A DNA stretch of 6,947 bases. Origin: an uncultured Eubacterium sp. (GTDB lineage Bacteria > Bacillota > Clostridia > Lachnospirales > Lachnospiraceae). Positions 1 to 6,427 of the stretch are shown here, piece by piece. The notes beneath the pieces were generated by a model. The model saw nothing but the letters and a program-made list of their open reading frames with translations, made no database searches and was not told the origin of the DNA. Positions within the stretch are counted from its first letter, which is position 1; the number at the start of each line of letters is the position of its first letter. The position numbers and the translations under genes were made by a program. The stretch lies in assembly GCA_946412445.1 (NCBI GenBank), contig CAMKHH010000060.1, forward strand, positions 1-6,947. The letters run 5' to 3'.

Positions 1-588
1 CACAATATACTCCTGCTCTTCCGTCATTTCTTCAGACAAAATCGACACAATTTTATCGCCAATCTCTGTTGCCAGATCGCGTGCATAATGAAGTACTGTC
101 ACACAAAAACGCTGTGTTTCCCGAAAGAAACTCTCTTCCGGCTTTTTTCCATCTAAAATAGCTTCCAGCCATTCCCGCCTTCTGACACTGTCCGGATTCT
201 GAGCTGCCTTCATCTGCTCTATCTGTTTTTGTGCCTTGCAGATCGACGCTTCGATTTCGCATAGATTGACCGGCTTAATCAGATAATCAACTGCCTTCAT
301 CTGCAATGCCTTTTTTGCATATTCAAATTCCTGAAATGCACTGACTAAAATAATTCTTGTCCCCGGGTACTCTTTTGATACTTTCTGAATTAACTTCATC
401 CCATCCATAATAGGCATACATATATCAGTCAAAATAACATCCACTTGTATTTCCTGCAATTTCCGATAAGCCTCCATCCCGTTTAAACATTCATACACCT
501 GAACTCCAGGACATAGATTTTTTACTATATTTACCAGACCTTCTCGTTGTACTGCTTCATCATCGGCAACAATCACATGCTCAATCAT
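1..588 (-). CDS. Response regulator, YesN-type, N-terminal part (gene cut by left edge)
   Basis: The frame is open from an ATG at 588-586 to the first base of the window, giving 196 residues with no stop, so the C-terminus lies outside. Residues 1-120 are a receiver domain. The acidic pair is D9-D10 in IVADDE, the phosphate-accepting aspartate is D55 in LTDICMP, the switch serine is S83 in ILVSAF, and the invariant lysine is K105 in DYLIKP. Residues 121-196 are a charged helical linker of the kind found in long YesN-type regulators. In that family an AraC-type helix-turn-helix would follow near residue 400-500; here that is inference only. The start is set by GAGGAGG at 603-597, 8 nt before the ATG. 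The gene follows the sugar-uptake operon on the same strand but is separated from it by a terminator-like hairpin and has its own candidate promoter. It probably controls the neighbouring operon with a membrane histidine kinase that is not in the window. Confidence 0.9.
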   Translation of the reverse strand, partial: MIEHVIVADDEAVQREGLVNIVKNLCPGVQVYECLNGMEAYRKLQEIQVDVILTDICMPIMDGMKLIQKVSKEYPGTRIILVSAFQEFEYAKKALQMKAVDYLIKPVNLCEIEASICKAQKQIEQMKAAQNPDSVRRREWLEAILDGKKPEESFFRETQRFCVTVLHYARDLATEIGDKIVSILSEEMTEEQEYIV

Positions 589-596
589 CTAAGAAT

Positions 597-603
597 CCTC
601 CTC
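597..603 (-). promoter_or_regulatory. Ribosome binding site of the response regulator
   Basis: The minus strand reads GAGGAGG with 8 nt before the ATG at 588. It is a near-perfect Shine-Dalgarno sequence and fixes the start of a gene whose stop codon lies outside the window. Confidence 0.85.
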
Positions 604-619
604 ATAAAACTCCACTTAC

Positions 620-625
620 ATTATA
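620..625 (-). promoter_or_regulatory. Candidate -10 element for the response regulator gene
   Basis: The minus strand carries a perfect TATAAT at 625-620, between the operon terminator hairpin and the ribosome binding site. A start about 7 nt downstream would give a leader of roughly 25 nt. No good -35 hexamer is found 17 nt upstream: the minus strand there reads CTATTT, and the nearby TTGCTG is only 12 nt away. If real, this is a weak or activator-dependent promoter. The region is very A/T-rich, so a chance match is possible. Confidence 0.4.
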
Positions 626-646
626 ATTAATTGTATACAGCAAAAT

Positions 647-685
647 AGCCTCATCAGACTCTATTTATAGAGTCTGATAAAGGCT
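647..685 (-). terminator. Terminator-like hairpin ending the sugar-uptake operon
   Basis: An inner 11-bp perfect stem (663-653 with 678-668) closes a 4-nt TTTA loop. After a small asymmetric bulge an outer 5-bp stem continues (651-647 with 685-681). On the minus strand the stem is followed by ATTTTG, a short and imperfect T-run. It begins 32 nt after the stop codon of the DUF4965-family gene. Position and structure fit a rho-independent terminator for the right-hand operon. The weak T-run suggests incomplete termination, which could let some transcription continue into the response regulator gene. Confidence 0.65.
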
Positions 686-717
686 TTGTTGCTACCTGGG
701 GTATACTTTGAATCTTA

Positions 718-2685
718 TCATCTAACTTGATCAATCAATATTGGCATAAAGATTCCACCTTGTACACTTCGTGCAATAAAGGCATTTTGTTTTCCGGTCT
801 TAGTGTCGTACCAGTCTGAGAACGGTACCCGTGACTCGGTTTCTTGCTGGTATCTCGCCACTGGTTCAATAAATTGCTTTCTCTGTTCCAGATCGTCCGT
901 AAGCGCCGCCGACCACAGAATCCAGTCACTCTTCGTATAAGACTTTCTGTTATCGAGTGGTACACCATATTTCTGGTTTTTCTTCAGATAATATTCTATC
1001 TCTTTCTCATACATCTGATCAGAAAACAGATTGCTATTGAAGAACTTATCCCAGATTGTGTTGTATTTTAAGCTCCAGGTACCCTCACCATCGAAGGTCA
1101 GTCTATAATGATCCTGATCAAATGCACGGTCTTCCCAGCTTTCTGCCATCATTTTTGCTTTTTCGTGATAAGTTTCATAATCTTTTTCGCTGCCCGCGAG
1201 TCTGCAAATCTGTGCATATGCCTCGATTCCTACAATCGCTTTTGCAGAAAGATTGACGTTATGGGAGAGATGGCCTGCAAAGTCATCGGTACAAAGCTGT
1301 TCTCCCGGGTCATCACCATATTCTATCAGATATTTCGTCCATTGTTTCAGAATATCCATGTAGGGAAGGGCAAAGTCTGCATTCTTATCCAAGAGGCAGG
1401 CCGCTGCTGTCATAACCAGCATATTCCCACACTCTTCCACTGGCATTTGGAAATGATATTCATAGATATCACATTTTTTCGGGAATTGGTGATAAAAGGG
1501 AGCTATGTTTCCATTTTCACCATCGTATTCGCCTTTATGGTTCTTCAGTCCATAGACCTGACCGGACGCATAGGGATACCGCCCGACATCATGTGGTGCG
1601 AAGTCGAACTCCCACACCGGAAGCTGGCTGAATCGGAATATCGGTCTAAGCATTCCTTTCACGTATTCGGTGTTGTGCAGCAGATACAGAGGAATCGAAG
1701 GATAGCTGACATCCACGGTTCCGATACATCCATTCGAATCATTTTCTTTGGAAAGGAAGATGATTTCCCCGTTTTCATCTGTAATCAGTTTATGTGCAGC
1801 GATACTCTGACGATAGCTTAGATTACACAAGTAAGCATATTCTTTGCCTCCGGACTTCTCCGCTGCCTTTTCCAGTCTCTGGTCGAATTGTTCCGCTTTA
1901 TTTAAAACGACTTTTTTATCCTCTAGGCTTGCCGCAATTGCATCAAGAATCGTTGCATATTGTTCTGTCCAATAAGCCTTCTTCCAGTTTCCAAAATAAT
2001 AGATTGACAAAAGGTCATCGTAAGCAATCACGAAGGATACCCTCTCCTTTTGATCTTGTATTGCAGCGCAGCCTTTTAAGCATTCCTCTTCGCCGTCAAA
2101 CAAGATCTTGGTGTCTTTCGAATCGGAAGCAAGATATAGCGTTCCCCAGTCGATGGTAATGTTATCTCCACTGTGTCCGAGCGGTGCCTGGTTTGCCTTA
2201 CTCATAGAGGCATAATGGAAACTGCCTCCAGATGGCAGCGGAGCCTGATGACTGCCCCCGATAATCTTGCCTTTCGTATATCTAACAAGCTCTGCTGTCA
2301 GTTCCAAATTCAAGCTTACCACTACGTCTTTTTTCTTTTCGATGTCAAAATCCACATAAGTGCATGGTCTTGACACCAAAAGTGGATCTTCCAGCAAAAG
2401 TGGAGAAGTAAACCGCACACTTAATTTCACAGCTTCGTTTTCAAAATGATAAATTGTAGATGTCGCGGTAAGCTCCATACAGGTCTGCATAAGTATCTTA
2501 TTGTTATCATGGTTTCCCATAAAATAATATGTTTCACCGTCCACTGCCAGACTCCCATACATTCTCTGTGATATTCTGCTCCAATGCATGGTATCCGCGC
2601 CGTAAAGATGATCTGAAGGTGACCAGACTGAGAAATACGGGTCATGTGTAATCAGTGGTACGCTGGCTGTTTTTTTTATAATCAT
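718..2685 (-). CDS. Glutaminase A-like / DUF4965-DUF1793 six-hairpin family protein, probable intracellular glycan-active enzyme
   Basis: This 655-residue protein has the layout of the fungal GtaA family. It begins with a short DUF4964-like strand (residues 5-36, PLITHDPYFSVWSPSD), then a beta-rich DUF5127-like region (about 70-290), then an alpha/alpha six-hairpin DUF4965/DUF1793 region (about 285-652). Motifs I recognise as typical of the family are TVDVSYPSIPL (323-333), WEFDFAPHDVGRYP (358-371), MPVEECGNML (414-423), TDDFAGHLSHN (466-476), KYNTIWDK (540-547), YGVPLDNRKSYTKSDW (573-588) and PFSDWYDTKTG (621-631). Acidic residues in these motifs, such as D361, D366, E417, D467, D468 and D587, are catalytic candidates. 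There is no signal peptide or membrane segment, so it should be cytoplasmic, whereas the fungal and many Bacteroides relatives are exported. The start is supported by AAGGAG at 2698-2693. It lies 35 nt after the beta-glucuronidase gene, is last in the operon, and ends in TGA. Family membership is secure. The 'glutaminase' name comes from fungal GtaA; in this sugar-uptake setting I infer glycosidase activity, which is unproven. Confidence 0.88.
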   Translation of the reverse strand: MIIKKTASVPLITHDPYFSVWSPSDHLYGADTMHWSRISQRMYGSLAVDGETYYFMGNHDNNKILMQTCMELTATSTIYHFENEAVKLSVRFTSPLLLEDPLLVSRPCTYVDFDIEKKKDVVVSLNLELTAELVRYTKGKIIGGSHQAPLPSGGSFHYASMSKANQAPLGHSGDNITIDWGTLYLASDSKDTKILFDGEEECLKGCAAIQDQKERVSFVIAYDDLLSIYYFGNWKKAYWTEQYATILDAIAASLEDKKVVLNKAEQFDQRLEKAAEKSGGKEYAYLCNLSYRQSIAAHKLITDENGEIIFLSKENDSNGCIGTVDVSYPSIPLYLLHNTEYVKGMLRPIFRFSQLPVWEFDFAPHDVGRYPYASGQVYGLKNHKGEYDGENGNIAPFYHQFPKKCDIYEYHFQMPVEECGNMLVMTAAACLLDKNADFALPYMDILKQWTKYLIEYGDDPGEQLCTDDFAGHLSHNVNLSAKAIVGIEAYAQICRLAGSEKDYETYHEKAKMMAESWEDRAFDQDHYRLTFDGEGTWSLKYNTIWDKFFNSNLFSDQMYEKEIEYYLKKNQKYGVPLDNRKSYTKSDWILWSAALTDDLEQRKQFIEPVARYQQETESRVPFSDWYDTKTGKQNAFIARSVQGGIFMPILIDQVR

Positions 2686-2720
2686 ATAAGCTCTCCTTAC
2701 TATTTATTACATAGTCGCAA

Positions 2721-4514
2721 TCAATGATATTTATCCGGTTGATGCCACCTCTCTCTGAAATAGTGAGCGGCAAGTTTCGGTTTTCGATCTCTGGTAAATA
2801 GTCCCTTTTTGTTTCCACAGACACGGGTGAGGTTTTCCTCTGTATCAAAATCAGCAAAATTCCATACTTGTTCCCCTATAAAATTATCCAGCCGGTCTAT
2901 TACGTCATGATTCATCTTATAGTATTCCATCTGATATTCTTCTGTAAACAGGCGGGGGGTCGAATCGTGGTATCCGCTGATGGTATCGGCTCCGTATTCC
3001 GTAAGCATAAAGGGTTTTCCGGTTGAATTCCAGAATTCCATTTCTTCTTGCATTAAGGAACGCGCGCGGGAAAGGTCACCGCAGGCGATGTACCATCCAT
3101 AATACCGGTTCAGGCAATAGACATCGCTGAGTTTTAAAGTGCAATCGTCTTTAAAATTCTCCATTGCAACACTGGCCATAGTACAGGGGCGGCACTGGGG
3201 ATCTTCTTTTCTTGCCATGTCGAAAAGGGGCTTGAAATAACTGTAAGCTCCTTTCGCAGAACCATCTGGTTCATTTGCAATGCTCCACATCACGACACAG
3301 GCGAAATTTTTATCTCGCTTTATCAGATCTTGTATCACTTTTTGATGCGCCGAAGCGGTTCGAATGCCACCCTCGTTTTCCGGGCTGAAAGTTCCTGCTT
3401 CAATTCCTCTGTGGTGATTGGCACCACCTCCGAAATAGATATTCAAACCGACGGCAGGGACTTCATCAATTACAACAATTCCCTTTTCGTCGCAAAGCTG
3501 CATCATTTCTTCACTGTAGGGATAGTGACTGGTACGGAAACTATTTGCACCAATCCAGTCGAACAGGGAGAGGTCCTTCACATTTGCGACCTCATTAAAA
3601 CCTCGTCCGTTCGGACAGGTGTCCTCGTGTTTTCCAAATCCTCTGAAATAAAATGGCTTTTCATTAATTAAAAATTCGTTTCCTTTCACGGCGACCGTCC
3701 GGATTCCGTAAGGAAATTCATAGACGTCATTGCTGCATGAGATTCTGACCTGATAAAGATAAGGGTTTTGGGGCTCCCAGAGGCAGGGACTGTCAACCGT
3801 CAGTGTTCCCTTTATCCCATGTGCGTCGGATACGAGTTCACCATCTCTTGTGAGCAGCTCTATATGAACGGTATGATCGGTTTTTGAATCATGTGATATA
3901 TCCGTTTTTGTATTTACGGTATAAGTGAGAGCTGCTTTTTTTGTATCAATTGCCGGTATAATTGTGATATCCTCAATGTACGTACGCGGTGTAGTATATA
4001 GAAGAACAGGTCGGATAATCCCACTGTAATTAAAAAAGTCAAAATTGGCCTCATTTTTATCGGGGTGATCTTCCCGACCCACAGGAAGCGTGGAGTAATC
4101 GATACGGTTGTCGACACATACTGTAAGCAAGTTGTGTGTGTGAAGCCCGCTCTTATCCAGTTCCACTTCAAAAGGGAGAAAGCCTCCAATGTGTTTAGCT
4201 GCTAATTCTTCATTTATATATACCTTTGCTTTATGTGTCACGGCACCGAAACGTAAGACCAGCCGGTCCGGGCTTTCGAGAAGGGCACGCGGGATAATCA
4301 AATCCCGCTGATAAAACACAAGGCCGCAGTGATTTCGAAAATCATATCCTTCCTGAAGATCATTGTAGGAGGCCGGGACGGGCATTTTGATTGGATTTTG
4401 CAACCTTTTTTCAAGCCATTTTTCTTTCATTCCATTGCCGCTATCTAGTTTAAAGTCCCAGATTCCATTGAGGTTTATTACGGTGCGTGATTCACTGTTT
4501 CTTGGATATAACAT
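2721..4514 (-). CDS. uidA: Beta-glucuronidase (glycoside hydrolase family 2), cytoplasmic
   Basis: This enzyme hydrolyses terminal beta-D-glucuronic acid with retention of configuration. Its 597 residues match the length of E. coli UidA (603), and the two align almost without gaps. Residues 11-175 are the sugar-binding jelly roll, about 177-272 the Ig-like domain, and about 274-595 the TIM barrel. The acid/base is E415 in MWSIANEP and the nucleophile is E506 in LTEYGAD, matching E413 and E504 of UidA. The carboxylate-recognition motif is N568-x-K570 in GGNKKG-like context (here CGNKKG), which separates glucuronidases from other GH2 enzymes. Other active-site matches are D159 in NFDFFNY, LNRYYGWY (468-475), WNFADF (551-556) and R564. 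The loop after EVPAVG (residues 357-389) is about as long as loop 1 of UidA. There is no signal peptide. TAGGAG at 4527-4522 supports the start. The gene sits 31 nt after the ytcP-type permease gene, so the substrate is probably imported before cleavage. Confidence 0.97.
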   Translation of the reverse strand: MLYPRNSESRTVINLNGIWDFKLDSGNGMKEKWLEKRLQNPIKMPVPASYNDLQEGYDFRNHCGLVFYQRDLIIPRALLESPDRLVLRFGAVTHKAKVYINEELAAKHIGGFLPFEVELDKSGLHTHNLLTVCVDNRIDYSTLPVGREDHPDKNEANFDFFNYSGIIRPVLLYTTPRTYIEDITIIPAIDTKKAALTYTVNTKTDISHDSKTDHTVHIELLTRDGELVSDAHGIKGTLTVDSPCLWEPQNPYLYQVRISCSNDVYEFPYGIRTVAVKGNEFLINEKPFYFRGFGKHEDTCPNGRGFNEVANVKDLSLFDWIGANSFRTSHYPYSEEMMQLCDEKGIVVIDEVPAVGLNIYFGGGANHHRGIEAGTFSPENEGGIRTASAHQKVIQDLIKRDKNFACVVMWSIANEPDGSAKGAYSYFKPLFDMARKEDPQCRPCTMASVAMENFKDDCTLKLSDVYCLNRYYGWYIACGDLSRARSLMQEEMEFWNSTGKPFMLTEYGADTISGYHDSTPRLFTEEYQMEYYKMNHDVIDRLDNFIGEQVWNFADFDTEENLTRVCGNKKGLFTRDRKPKLAAHYFRERWHQPDKYH

Positions 4515-4545
4515 GCTTTGTCTCCTATTTATTTGTTGGGGTGAT

Positions 4546-5436
4546 TTATTCTTTTACCGCGCCGATCATGACGCCTTTTGTAAAGTATTTCTGTATGAAA
4601 GGATAGACCAGAAGAATCGGTACCGTTGCGACGATAATGGTCGCGTATCGTATAGTCATCCCGATGGCCTCTGTGTCTCCTCCTATTCCGCCTGCCTGCA
4701 TGGACTGCGTGGAAGAAAGCAGTATTTCCCGGAGAATGACCTGCAGCGGGAGAAGATTCCGGTCGCGGAGAATCGCCGATGCCCAAAACCAGCCGTTCCA
4801 TTTTTCAACTCCATAATATAAGATCATTACTGATAACGTGGGTTTGGATAATGGAAGTACAATACTGGTGAGAATTTTCAGATGGCTTGCACCATCAATT
4901 TCAGCTGCGTCGATTAAACTGTCCGGTATGGATTCAAAAGCTGTCCGCAGAATAATCATATTGTATGTATTGATCATAAAGGGGACAACGATCCCGGCCA
5001 AAGTGTTGGTCAGATGCAGTGATTTCAGATTCAGATAGAAGGGAATCAGTCCTCCGCTTATGAACATTGTGATCATAATAAAGATTGTAATTGGCTTTTT
5101 CCACATAAGGTTTTTTCTCGACAGAACATATGCTCCAAGAGAAGTCATGAACAGACATACGACAACGCCACTCACAAGTATAATTAATGTGTTCTTATAC
5201 CCACTTAAAATATTGGGATTCGAAAGTACCTGTTTATAAGCCTGAATGCTGAATCCGAGAGGTTTAATCAGAGCGCCCTGATGCCGGATTATTTTATTTG
5301 GCTTACTAAAAGATGCTATTAATACATGCCACATCGGATAGATACATACAACACCTAGAATAAACAGCAGTACATAGTTGATGCATTGAAAGATTCTCTC
5401 AGGCAGGGAGACCTTGATTTTTTTATTTTTTGTCAT
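4546..5436 (-). CDS. ytcP: Carbohydrate ABC transporter permease, YtcP/LplC-type
   Basis: This is one of two inner-membrane subunits of a type I (CUT1) sugar importer. The 296 residues, normal for the family, show six hydrophobic segments at about 18-40, 80-103, 113-135, 143-165, 199-214 and 262-280. The cytoplasmic EAA loop that docks the ATPase is AAEIDGASHLKI followed by I-x-LP (177-195). WNGWFWAS (213-220) and the C-terminal KYFTKGVMIGAVKE (283-296) are hallmarks of the YtcP/LplC subgroup. AAGGAGG at 5451-5445 precedes the ATG by 8 nt and overlaps the stop codon of the upstream permease gene, only 13 nt away, which suggests coupled translation. The partner is the LplB-type permease. Relatives import aldouronates or other oligosaccharides; the exact substrate here cannot be read from the sequence. 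Confidence 0.95.
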   Translation of the reverse strand: MTKNKKIKVSLPERIFQCINYVLLFILGVVCIYPMWHVLIASFSKPNKIIRHQGALIKPLGFSIQAYKQVLSNPNILSGYKNTLIILVSGVVVCLFMTSLGAYVLSRKNLMWKKPITIFIMITMFISGGLIPFYLNLKSLHLTNTLAGIVVPFMINTYNMIILRTAFESIPDSLIDAAEIDGASHLKILTSIVLPLSKPTLSVMILYYGVEKWNGWFWASAILRDRNLLPLQVILREILLSSTQSMQAGGIGGDTEAIGMTIRYATIIVATVPILLVYPFIQKYFTKGVMIGAVKE

Positions 5437-5444
5437 CGCTTACG

Positions 5445-5451
5445 CCTCCTT
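5445..5451 (-). promoter_or_regulatory. Ribosome binding site of ytcP overlapping the lplB stop codon
   Basis: The minus strand reads AAGGAGG, 8 nt before the ATG at 5436. Its first two bases are part of the TAA (5452-5450) that ends the upstream permease gene. A ribosome finishing lplB therefore sits on the ytcP binding site, an arrangement that favours equal output of the two permease subunits. Confidence 0.8.
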
Positions 5452-6376
5452 ACCACAAACTGTTTTCGGTTACTTTTTTACTGATTTTGTTGGCCAGAAC
5501 CAGAAGTACACAATTAATCAGTGAATTCATCAGGCCAATTGCCGTCGAATAGCTCCAGTTCTGTTCGAGTAACCCGACCCGATAAATATAAGAAGATATG
5601 ATATCTGCCGTCTCATAAGTAGAATTGTTATAAAGCAGAATTGTCTTCTCATACCCCATACCCATCAGCGATCCCAGACGCAGAATCAACATAATTACGA
5701 TGGTAGGAGTAATTCCCGGAAGTGTCACATGCAGCATTTGCTTAAACTTTCCTGCACCGTCAATTTCAGCGGCCTCGTAGAGCTGTTGGTCTACACCGGA
5801 AAGCGCGGCCAGATAGATAATGGAACCCCATCCGATTTCCTGCCAAATATCCGAGAGGATATAGATTGTACGATAATAAGCCGGATCCTGCAGCAAAGGG
5901 ACGCTTTTCCCTCCGAAAAATACGATGATGTCATTGATCAGGCCGTCAGACACACAGAATTCTTTAATGATACCAACGACTACGACTAATGAAATGAAAT
6001 GCGGAAGGTAGGTGGCCGTCTGGATAAAGGACTTGTATCTCTTTTTCTTCACCTCGTTGAGCAGGAGAGCGAGTATAATCGGCGCCGGAAATGCAAATAC
6101 CAGGCTATACAGGCTCAGGACAATCGTGTTTCGGACAAGACGCACAAAATACGGACTGTTAAAGAATCGTATAAAGTGTTTCAATCCCACCCAGCTGCTC
6201 CCAAGCAGCCCTTTTGTCGGTATATAATCCTGAAATGCTATCAGAGCCCCATACATTGGCTTATACATGAAGACTGCATAAAATACGATAACGGGTATGA
6301 CCAGGATATATAAAGATTTATTTCTGATCCAGTCCCGTTTAAGTCTGTAACTGAATTTTTCCTTTTTGTTTTTCAT
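5450..6376 (-). CDS. lplB: Sugar ABC transporter permease, LplB-type
   Basis: This is the other membrane subunit of the CUT1 importer. Counting from the ATG at 6376 it has 308 residues, usual for LplB. Six hydrophobic segments lie at about 21-39, 82-106, 118-139, 171-193, 222-240 and 276-296. Family features are YKPMYGALIAFQDY (38-51), the TATYLPHFIS segment (120-129) and the ATPase-docking EAA loop EAAEIDGAG (201-209) followed by LPG (219-221). An in-frame ATG at 6427 would add 17 residues. I reject it because those codons run through a stable hairpin (6421-6400), no ribosome binding site precedes it, and AAAGGAG at 6394-6388 points to 6376. The N-terminus MKNKKEKFSYRLKRDW is also the usual basic pre-membrane segment. 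It follows the binding-protein gene and precedes its partner permease by 13 nt. Confidence 0.95.
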   Translation of the reverse strand: MKNKKEKFSYRLKRDWIRNKSLYILVIPVIVFYAVFMYKPMYGALIAFQDYIPTKGLLGSSWVGLKHFIRFFNSPYFVRLVRNTIVLSLYSLVFAFPAPIILALLLNEVKKKRYKSFIQTATYLPHFISLVVVVGIIKEFCVSDGLINDIIVFFGGKSVPLLQDPAYYRTIYILSDIWQEIGWGSIIYLAALSGVDQQLYEAAEIDGAGKFKQMLHVTLPGITPTIVIMLILRLGSLMGMGYEKTILLYNNSTYETADIISSYIYRVGLLEQNWSYSTAIGLMNSLINCVLLVLANKISKKVTENSLW

Positions 6377-6387
6377 AGATGATCTGA

Positions 6388-6394
6388 CTCCTTT
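6388..6394 (-). promoter_or_regulatory. Ribosome binding site deciding the lplB start at 6376
   Basis: The minus strand reads AAAGGAG, 11 nt before the ATG at 6376. The spacing is a little long, but no other start codon lies in between. It sits directly after the T-run of the intergenic hairpin, so hairpin folding and ribosome access may affect each other. Confidence 0.75.
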
Positions 6395-6399
6395 AAAAC

Positions 6400-6421
6400 C
6401 GGGGAGGATGAACCCTCCCCG
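6400..6421 (-). terminator. GC-rich hairpin with T-run between binding-protein and permease genes (attenuating or mRNA-stabilising)
   Basis: An 8-bp perfect stem, CGGGGAGG with CCTCCCCG (6421-6414 and 6407-6400), encloses a 6-nt loop. On the minus strand it is followed by GTTTT. It starts 6 nt after the stop codon of the binding-protein gene and ends 5 nt before the lplB ribosome binding site. In many binding-protein ABC operons such a structure limits read-through or protects the upstream message, so that far more binding protein than permease is made. That role is inferred here from position and structure. Confidence 0.7.
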
Positions 6422-6427
6422 CAGCAT

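Noticed and set aside
53..262. A 69-codon minus-strand frame near the left edge.
   Set aside because: It is a different frame of the response regulator gene, whose receiver-domain residues are all in the other frame.
1108..1821. A 237-codon plus-strand open frame, the longest on that strand.
   Set aside because: It lies wholly antisense to the DUF4965-family gene, whose protein has recognisable family motifs throughout. Its product is rich in Ile, Phe, Cys and His in no family-like pattern. It is a shadow frame.
4387..4821. A 144-codon plus-strand frame spanning the gap between the ytcP-type permease and beta-glucuronidase genes.
   Set aside because: It overlaps both well-supported genes antisense, and its product shows no recognisable motif.
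5431..5445. A catabolite-response-element-like string around the ytcP start (minus strand contains GTAAGCGATGACA).
   Set aside because: It has two mismatches at the conserved left end and lies inside an operon across a start codon rather than near a promoter.
6377..6427. An N-terminal extension of the lplB product from an ATG at 6427.
   Set aside because: No ribosome binding site precedes it, the codons form a GC-rich hairpin with a T-run, and a good site (6394-6388) serves the ATG at 6376, which gives the usual family length.
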